Source: Mactra quadrangularis (Eukaryota; Mollusca; Bivalvia; Venerida; Mactridae). Taken from it: a stretch of DNA of 64,000 nt. This document shows positions 37,724 to 64,000 of this stretch, piece by piece. Numbering within the stretch: position 1 is the first letter of the stretch; each line of letters begins with the position of its first letter. A program made the position numbers and the translations under genes. The stretch spans positions 10,812,560 through 10,876,559 of the forward strand of contig CM046293.1 of the NCBI GenBank assembly GCA_025267735.1, in the 5' to 3' direction. The notes beneath the pieces were generated by a model. The model did no database searches, was not told the origin of the DNA, and saw only the letters and a list, made by a program, of their open reading frames with translations.

Positions 37724-37761
<38 letters not shown>
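37724..37761 (+). repeat. poly-G run of 38
   Basis: Thirty-eight consecutive G, preceded by a GAGA-rich stretch. It could fold as a G-quadruplex, and its exact length is unreliable in any assembly. Confidence 0.95.
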
Positions 37762-37762
<1 letters not shown>

Positions 37763-38444
37763 AGAGGCAAAGTGAAAAATACCAGAAATTCTTTAAATTA
37801 GTCAACACAAAGTGTCTAAAATGTCCTGAATTAGTCAATTTCTCTTCATGTTGGAATGTACATAAACACACACACACATTTCTGTAAAACTATCTTCAGA
37901 ATTGACTCCAAGCTATAATCACCCAAATGTCGCTAATTTTATTTGCACTTAGAACATTTTAACTCCCAGCAGTCATTAATTCTAATCATTAATTATTCAC
38001 AGACACGGTTTTCTCCCTCGCTATCAGTACAAGGTTCAGACTTTATTTAATCTGATTAAATAATATCACGAAAGTGGCAAGTACGCTACTAATTTACAGT
38101 ATGGTTAATTAACATTGATTATCTAACTAATTCTAACACAGTCCTTTCATTGTCTTACATCATTTAGTTATTACTGTACTAGACATCTCATAAAAAGTAG
38201 ATTCCTGCAGCAAAAATTGAACAATTTTAAAGATTATATCCCTCATAAGTGTAGCTTTAATAATAAAACATAAAAAAGACAGAAACACAAGAGTGATATT
38301 ATTTTGTACTGAGTTTCTTGCACAAAAAGGGTTTTATTCTTAGGTTGAACTTGAGTACCAAAGCTTTTTAATGGTTTTTGCACACAATTCAGCAAAATTT
38401 AGCTAGCTAATTATACTACATACACTAAAACATGAACAAAATAC

Positions 38445-38622
38445 TATTTCCACAAGGCGATAACTTCTCTATATGCCTTATCAATAGAGGATAATTATTG
38501 TCAAATTTTGTCAAATTTTCATAGAAGAATATAAACAGTTTGGGTAAGGATTGAAGCAGAGACCACTTCAGGACATAAGATTCAAAATCCAGCAGATAGT
38601 CTACTGTGCCACAGACCAGGAT
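38445..38622 (-). mobile_element. decayed SINE family S1 copy without tail
   Basis: Plus strand: CCACAAGGCGATAACTTCTC, a TTGTCAAATTTTGTCAAATT segment, CATAGAAGAATATAAACAG, and a degenerate tRNA-like head ending CTACTGTGCCACAGACC. Confidence 0.5.
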
Positions 38623-39124
38623 TTCAGATAAAAACTATTTGCCTTGTAAAGAGGAGATATAAGACATCAACACCTCCATTCGGAACACCCCGACATTTCA
38701 TGAATGAATACTCTAGGAGAGATACGTGGGGGGGTCTATCCTGGCGGCTTGGGTTTTCTACTACCTACCCGAGGCGAAGCATGTAACAGTATTCAAAATA
38801 GTTCTCATAGTATACACATAGAACTTTGACAAAACATATTTCTGTATTATACATTTAACTAAATGTTGTGCAGGATATCATTAAATTGTGTTATTTCAAA
38901 TTTATGGACTAAAAACAAAACATCACTCATTGCCTAAACGATTGTGGATTTGTTTATTTCAACACCGGTTTGGAAATGTGACAAAAAGGTAGTTCCAAAA
39001 TGGTGTCATAATATGTCCGAGGTTATTCGTAGCGAATGGCCGAGGAGTTCCGAATGCAACATCTCTAGCCATCCACCATGGCTGTTTACACAATAGGACA
39101 CATCATTGATGGATGCTAAACAAT

Positions 39125-39628
39125 GGTGCTTTTCACAAAAATTCTTACGAAAAAAACTCTTCGTAAGTCAAAAGCAAGAAACATATTATGCTCATTTTTG
39201 GCTTATCAATCATAAATATTGTACCAATTGTGTAGAATTATGTTTACCTTTTGAATATCATATCATAGTTATGGTTATTATCTGTCTGACTTTGAAGTGC
39301 TAACAAGTAAATCTGTGAGCTAATGCTCACTAGTGATACCCCCGCCAAAATCTAAAAATATGCGACAAACAGGAAGTAGATGAGCAAGGAGCATGAAATC
39401 GCTTTACACCATATGGGACTATGGGATGAAGCAATATGCCAAGTATTAGGCTGCTGCATGATATAGTTGCTGAGAAAACTGCGACGGAAATTTTGTAACG
39501 GACGGACGCACGCACGCACGCACGGACAAGGGTAAAACAGTATACCCCCCTCTTCTTCGAAGCGGGGGTATAATTATATGAAACTGACTTAGGAAGATTT
39601 TTTTCTAAGAATTTTTGTGAAAAGCACC
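39125..39628. mobile_element. MITE with 44-bp inverted ends, interrupted by another repeat
   Basis: The left end GGTGCTTTTCACAAAAATTC continues TTACGAAAAAAACTCTTCGTAAGTC. The right end GACTTAGGAAGATTTTTTTC continues TAAGAATTTTTGTGAAAAGCACC and is its reverse complement with few mismatches. The middle is occupied by the dispersed repeat at 39302-39573, so the original element was about 230 bp. The left arm can also fold on itself (CTTACGAA/TTCGTAAG). Confidence 0.85.
39302..39573 (-). repeat. hairpin-ended dispersed repeat, copy 1
   Basis: About 272 bp, from AACAAGTAAATCTGTGAGC to GCGGGGGTATAATT. It contains GATACCCCCGCC near the start and the hairpin TATACCCCCC-TCTTCTTCGAAGC-GGGGGTATA at the end, with an ACGCACGC run before it. 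Two other copies (51187-51460, 63355-63630) are highly similar. An open frame is shared by all three on the minus strand, which I attribute to sequence identity, not coding. Confidence 0.85.
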
Positions 39629-40450
39629 CCAGGCTAACAGTTACATATTCTCTGCAACAATTGTGATAAACTGATCAGACTAGTCAGTGGTTATGTAATG
39701 AGTCATTCAATATCAAATTAGCTTAGAACATTTCTTTACTCAACCTTGACAATCAAAACTGTAGTAGTACTTCAACTCTATTACACAGGTCATGTACTAT
39801 ACCTAGTTAAAATTGAATCATTACTTCAAGGCTAAACATCTCAATGTGGACTCACACTTTTTTTTATTACTCACAGCTGTTGTTCACAAGTTCTTTATTA
39901 CTTTTCTTAACATTTTTGCCTAGGGCGTAAACAAAAACATTTTGAAAAAGAATTGGTTTCACAGCTTGAGTCTGTCATTCGATTATTTACTATAAAAGAC
40001 CCTATGTTCAATATAATATTGATAGCACTATACAATCACTCAAGTAATTGCTCCTTCGTTTTATTACAAAATTCTTAAATATTAAAATTACTCAGGAAAT
40101 TGACAAAAAAACCATCTGAAAGCTTTATTGATTTAAAGAAAAACATGTTTCCGCAGTCAAAACTACAAGCCAAAGCTTAATAATAATAACGTTCTGTTTC
40201 ATAATAGAGCCTGGGAGAGTAACTTTTTTTACACATGATTAAAATTTCTAGAAAATCATTACCTTTTGAAATGAAGACAATCATTTTCAATTATCAAACA
40301 AAAAACAAATTCTCAAGAATCAATAAAGCCATGTTCCCTACAGAGTTAACAGTAATTTTACTTGAGTAGAACCAGAAATATTGACATGCGGACATTTTGT
40401 CAGTCTGGAAGCTGTCTAAACAATACTGGTATTTAGTACACATTGTGAGT

Positions 40451-40478
40451 GATGAGAGTGCACCGATGAGAGTGCACC
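40451..40478 (+). repeat. 14-bp tandem duplication
   Basis: GATGAGAGTGCACC occurs twice, exactly, in tandem. Confidence 0.9.
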
Positions 40479-40715
40479 GATAATGCCTTCAAAGAAAAGT
40501 GGAGGAGTTCTGTAAAACTCATACGAGAGAACAGTTAACATTTATTTCAATGTTAGACATTCAAGATAATTGAAAAATGAAATTTGTATAGGTTACATTC
40601 ATTGGCTCAGGAAATTTCTACAACATTCCATTGGCACATTTGTAGGGTATTGTACTGATTGGAATTTAATGATGTTAATCACAGCAATGGTAATCTATGG
40701 TGGCCAGTACTAAGC

Positions 40716-40920
40716 ATAGGCGGATCCAGCGGAGGGGTTAGGGGGGTCCGGACCCCCCCCCTGAAATTTCCAAAATGTTACCGTTCATGAGTTTTTTTTT
40801 AAATGTAAGCCATATTAGGTAGCAAGAAGCAATTTTCTTGAACTCACAAAGTTTGAACCCCCCCCCCTAGAAAGTTTGGACCCCCCCCCCCCTAGAAAAA
40901 ATTCCTGGATTCGCCCCTAC
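40716..40920. mobile_element. GGCGGATCCAG MITE with C-rich interior
   Basis: ATAGGCGGATCCAGCGGAGG on the left and CCTGGATTCGCCCCTAC on the right form the inverted ends. The interior has repeated poly-C tracts followed by CTAGAAA. It resembles a widely dispersed hAT-like MITE type. Confidence 0.65.
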
Positions 40921-40999
40921 ATTGTACCAGCTTCAAACCAGCCAAAATCTGTCCAAGGCCCAGTATAAAAAATGCAACCCAGCTGAGAAAGAATTTTCA

Positions 41000-41945
41000 T
41001 CCAATATGTCTACTTCCATACACTTAGTTTGAGTTAAGTTTCTAGACTGGGGGTCTTATAAATCAAGCCAGCACTTAATAAAGTTAAGGCAATTACTGAA
41101 ATATACACAAGTGAATTGATAGGGGTTGCCAAAAATGGAGTCATAAGTGAAAAGGGACTCAGTCTGTAAAGTCTAAATGGATTAAAGTTTAAAGTTTAAC
41201 AAAACAAAACAGAATATTTGCAGAAATTTAAATTCAAAATAAGAAAAAAAACATAAAGTTTTTATTATTTAAATGGAACTTCATAAATGTCTTGCAGGAA
41301 ATCTTTCAAAATAGTGACTCAGCACAGTAATCAAACACAATAAAGACATCAGAGAGCTTAGCAAATTGAAATATTCAGGCAATTTCTGAAATATTCTCTA
41401 AGTTAACATTATTGTTGAGAAATGATTGCAATCCACCAATCTTGTTACATTAAAATAGTGAAAACTGTTAGAGAGGGAAATAAAAATTTCAAGAAACAAT
41501 AATTTCAGTGTGTATTTTATCAAAGCTAGCTAATGATGTTTCAGAAACTCATTTGAAACCAATTTTCTAGGAGAATGACTTTTAAAATTGAAAACAAGAA
41601 AATCTGGTTATTGAACAAAGGGAGACAAATCTGAGGAAAAAATCAGAAAATATTTTAACCAAGGGAGATAATAAAAATATCCAAATAAATTAATAAAATG
41701 TCATAAAAGTTTAAAAAGCAGTTACACAATGTTGCAAAATTCAATGAAAATAGAATAATACAATGATGTGACAACTATTATAATACATAAATAATAAAAT
41801 ATATCAATCATAATAATCATTTTAGCAATATTTTTAATCTTGTGATTGCAAGGATTTTTTTCACATTACTAGAATATAATTCTAAATCTACAAATATATC
41901 TCTGTGTAAAACTATTCCTTTTACACTTGGTTAAAACTAACTACA
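41000..41945. other. no recognised gene
   Basis: AT-rich sequence without supported exon or shared repeat. Confidence 0.4.
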
Positions 41946-42001
41946 GCACGATATAACCTTTTTGTGGTGATGCGCTGTAAAACCCAAACAAACAAACAAA
42001 A
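41946..42001 (+). mobile_element. SINE 3' tail, family S3, sense copy
   Basis: GCACGATATAACCTTTTTGT, then GGTGATGCGCTGTAAAACCC and a CAAA-repeat end, matching the minus-strand copy at 12052-12112. Confidence 0.7.
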
Positions 42002-42237
42002 CTAACAACAAGGGAGTTTGCCCAAAACAAATGTATGTACGTTATCTGGTCATAATTGTTACAATGGAAGTAGCACTTGTAGTTGAAACATATCCATGTA
42101 TCCACATGTTGTCCTATGAAGTCATCCTCAGTCCTAATGGCTAAGAACTATAAGAACAAGAGAGTATGGCATATAACCTATGACAACAGATGGAAATTTG
42201 AGTCAGGTCAGTCATATGAGGTGGAGTGTTTAACTAC

Positions 42238-42519
42238 TTTTTTTACTGGGTTTACTCCGTGTCAACATAATTTAGGTCATTTTACGGCGTCCAGAGCACC
42301 GAACCTAGCTTTCCTGGATCCTTGTCTATAACCAGTACTAATCAACCCTTCAAGGCCGGAAACTTCCCCATTTATCATATCAATGGAGGAAAATTGACAT
42401 TATTACCAAATTTCATGGAAGGGTATAACCTCCCCGGGTGGGATTCCAACCCATATCCCCTTCGGGACACAAGATTCCAATTCCCGGCGCACTATCAACT
42501 GCGCTATTGACCCGGGTTG
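42238..42519 (-). mobile_element. SINE family S1, full-length copy
   Basis: On the minus strand: tRNA-like head from ACCCGGGTCAATAGCGCAGT, the S1 body, and the common 3' domain reading TAAACCCAGTAAAAAAA at the end. The short open frames here lie inside this element and are not genes. Confidence 0.85.
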
Positions 42520-43922
42520 AGTGTTTAGCAAAAAAATAGTTTCTGTAAAGTGGCTGCACTATACATTCATATCTAATAAACAACTGCCCAGAAATCTCAC
42601 ATACAGAGCTGTGGTTGTTTAGTTGGTCTTGAACCAACAACTGTGTATCAGTAAGAAGTTACGTGTCTTTGAAGTTAACCTAACCACTGGACTAAGGTGG
42701 CAATACAAGCTCTCAACACTTGTTCTAAATGAGGTAAAATACATCTATGTACACTAAAAACTACAGAGAAATATCAAAAAGAAGGTTACATCAGTGAGCT
42801 CAGGATAAAAACTTCCCTGCCATTAGATTATAGTATAGTATGTGTGAATGTATTACAAATATGTTAGATTTCAAAGATTTTTATGTAATAAAAGGACAGA
42901 AGATCTATTGGACAAAAATATCAAAATATTTACCCCTGCTTGCTTCAACTGGCAAAAATAGGAATAAATCTTCATAAAATATAGAAAAATATGTGGATAG
43001 TAAAAAGATGTTTAAGTCTAAGAACTTCAGAAGGGTATCTATATGTCTTTAGAATGATAGGAATTTCATGAGTAAAAACCAGTTATAATTGAACTAACAA
43101 CATTCTGAGTATTTTGACAAAATTGGGACAAAAATAACAAACATAGACCTGGTTACCGTAGTTACAAAGACGACAGTTTTTCATAACATAACTGAATTCT
43201 TGGATTACATACTATATAGAAATAATTTTTATAAATCAACTGATTATGCTCCTTAAATGTGATATAGGCGTAGCTTCTTCCTAGAACAGGGACAGTTAAA
43301 AGATTAAGACAGAAATATCACAGTGATATTGAATACAAGACAATGTTTATTTCAAATTAACTGGAAAAGTTACAAGAGTCAATTTAAGGGAGAAAATAGC
43401 GATAAAATCTTTTCCATAATGCTGTAAATATGCCAGAAATGCATTATATGGTACAAAATTTTAAAAGGGAACTTTATGCATACTTTTTTGGGGAGGGGAA
43501 TGGGGCTCAATTTCGGCCCAAAAATGACTTGAAAAAAATGTAATAATGGCCTCAATCTCAGCAAGGCAACAAAAACAGATATCACAGACTCCAGTCTAAT
43601 ACAAATATCATTTTAAGTCTCAAAATAGTGTATAAATTCTTAAAGTTAAAAAACAACAACATCAACCATCTTGGATTACATAATAAAATAAAACTCTGTA
43701 TCATGTAAAATATCCTGGATATATCTACAATATAAACCCCCTGGTTTATGTTACATATATAATATACCTTATAATTGAGCTGTTGTATTTTATTCTTACT
43801 TTTACTACCACACAGTAACAATGATAAATTGATAGGTGAACAACTGGTGATGGCAATATCTTCTATACTCTATGTTAAAATAACATGTTTATTGTATTTT
43901 ATAGTCTTAGTTTTCATGTTGG

Positions 43923-44110
43923 TGCATGTTCACCTACTGTAGGCCATTAGGGATCAATAGGTTTCGGGTTTGAACCCCAATAGAGACACTGCTAATTTCT
44001 TTAAGCAAAAAATTTACCAACAGTTGCTCCATTCGACCCAGGTGTAAATGGGCACTGAGGGATTACCTGCCTAAAGGGGATTTCAGTGACCCGGGGTATT
44101 GTAAAAGAAT
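43923..44110 (+). mobile_element. SINE family S4 copy, tRNA-like head
   Basis: B-box-like GGGTTTGAACCCC at about 43968-43980. The body has CACTGCTAATTTCTTTAAGC, a TTTACCAACAGTTGCTCC segment, CCAGGTGTAAATGGGCACTG and AGGGATTACCTGCC. Confidence 0.7.
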
Positions 44111-44983
44111 TGTATGTAAAGTTGGTTGAACACACTTTTTTTTTAACTTTAGCTTCACAGCAATAACATTGGTCCTAAGGCTATAAATATCAATCTTTCA
44201 ATCTAAATGAAAAGTTTTTATTTCGTATACATGCAGTCGACACAAAAGTGCAATGGAATTATTACATCCTAACAGATACAGTACCCATTTACATATAGGC
44301 ATTGCGAGGCAATTTAAGGCAGGTTAAATTCTTGAACAAAGAAGTCAGCTGTGCCTCTGGAAAGGTCCAAGCCCAGACCCTCTTGATCCCTAATGCCAGG
44401 GCCTAATACTATACAACTGCTAAGTATGTTTATGACAATATTACATGTACCATAGTATATACACAGTATCATGCATAGAGAAGATAACACTTCTAAATCA
44501 AACAAAGGGAGATAATTCCAAAACATCACAATAAGAACAAAGTTACAAGTGATCATGTAAGTTCTGTTTCTTTTAAACTAAAGGTTTTCATTAACAAAAA
44601 CTGAATAGGTAACTGGTTTGGACACTAGTGTGAACCAAATGTTTACTACCAGTAACAAGTAGTCCAAACCCAAATATAGACAGACAGGGACAATAGGATG
44701 ACATGTAATGTGGAGCTCTGATATAGAACACATGCAGTGAACAGATTTCAGGGCAATTTTTCAATAAGTGGGAAAGGGGTCTGGGGGCCTTATTTTATGT
44801 AGAACAATCTATTGCAATTTCATTGATTGGAGAAAAAATTCAATGGTAACCTCAAAATTGGGGGAGAACTGCATGATTAAAAGAAATTTCAGAAGGGGAA
44901 AGGGGCTGTAAGCGGCACCTATAATATAAGGCCTGTATGACGAGCCCTGATACAAGACAAACACTAAGTAGAGATGTACTTAC

Positions 44984-63330
<18,347 letters not shown>

Positions 63331-63354
63331 TCATAGACAGTTTGAATTATATAT

Positions 63355-63630
63355 AACAAGTAAATCTTTGAGCTAATGCTCACTAGTGATACCCCCGCCA
63401 AAATCTAAAAATATGCGACAAACAGGAAGTAGATGAGCAAGGAGCATGAAATCGCTTTACACCACATGGGACTATGGGATGAAGCAATATGCAAAGTATT
63501 AGGCTGCTGCATGTTATAGTTGCTGAGAAAAGTGCGACGAAAATTTTGTAATGGACGGACCCATGGACGAACACACGCACGGACAAGGGTAAAACAGTAT
63601 ACCCCCCTCTTCTTCGAAGCGGGGGTATAA
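63355..63630 (-). repeat. hairpin-ended dispersed repeat, copy 3
   Basis: It matches copies at 39302 and 51187 through to the terminal TATACCCCC...GGGGGTATA hairpin; it lies 46 bp to the right of exon A, in the upstream intron. Confidence 0.85.
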
Positions 63631-64000
63631 TTATATAACATTTTTCATAAAACTAAAACGGTGACATTTGAGATCAAAAGAATTTCTATTTAAACAATAA
63701 TATACACATACACAAACAATTTGACATCAGTAAATTAAATGGTAATTTGAATAAAACAAATGAATTAATTAAGAATGGTACCAACTGCATGGAAATATAT
63801 TAGCAACATTCAGTAAGATTTATGATTGCATGAAACCTAAGCATATAAATCTGGGAGCAATTTGTTACGATCCTTACCCTCAAAACTTAATCAAATTAAC
63901 GGAGTGTGAATTAAAATAAAGGATAGGAAAATGAAAATACATGGACAGCATATTAACAAAGATTTTACGATGATTTTATAATACAATATTGAACAGTTTA
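63631..64000 (-). other. intron upstream of exon A
   Basis: AT-rich intron sequence. The expected preceding kinase exon (HRD and the residues before DFG) is not seen here, so it lies beyond the window. Confidence 0.6.

Noticed and set aside
37680..37877. Frame with a long proline run
   Set aside because: The run is the poly-G tract read on the opposite strand.
39330..39515. Minus-strand frame of about 60 codons repeated at 51205-51417 and 63383-63586
   Set aside because: It is open in all three copies of a dispersed repeat because the copies are nearly identical; no start context, splice site or family supports a gene.

Overview
The window is an AT-rich, intron-rich animal nuclear sequence, about two-thirds A+T. 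The organism is most likely a mollusc and probably a bivalve. The grounds are a spliced animal kinase gene, many tRNA-derived SINEs and short inverted-repeat (MITE-like) transposons, and several dispersed repeats of a kind I associate with bivalve genomes. That last point is recollection, not a search. There is no bacterial-style gene organisation; nearly all open frames of 60-100 codons here are chance frames or lie in repeats.

The one gene I can establish is on the minus strand from 63308 down to 44984. It is a Misshapen/MAP4K4/TNIK/MINK1-type Ste20 kinase. I resolved thirteen coding exons by hand (A to M, 1670 nt in total). Exons A-E carry the C-terminal part of the kinase domain, from the DFG motif through the activation loop and APE motif to the kinase end. 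Exons F-M carry the intermediate region: an acidic tail, a His/Gln-rich stretch with nine consecutive histidines, an optional-looking acidic exon, and a conserved leucine-rich/acidic segment. All splice phases chain correctly. The N-terminal kinase lobe lies to the right of position 64000. I could not find the citron-homology (CNH) domain that should end such a protein. Either the rest of the gene is to the left of the window, across an intron of more than 44 kb, or I missed small exons.

Positions 1-44983 hold no gene I can demonstrate. They contain a patchwork of repeats: several tRNA-headed SINE families, three of which share the same roughly 50-nt 3' domain; Tc1/mariner-like MITEs with TA target duplications; a MITE with 44-bp terminal repeats that was later hit by another repeat; palindromic hairpin repeats; and a probable LINE 3' tail. 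The left end (2.2-4.4 kb) differs from its surroundings: it has a protein-like open frame, a duplicated CCAAT...ACGTCAT block and a perfect palindrome. A second local oddity at 22.8-23.5 kb has an ankyrin-like relic beside a small CpG-containing patch.

The kinase introns carry the same repeat families. They include one hAT-like element with an apparent 8-bp target duplication, another hAT-like element just downstream of exon A, a SINE nested inside a MITE, and two copies of the hairpin-ended dispersed repeat also present at 39.3 kb.
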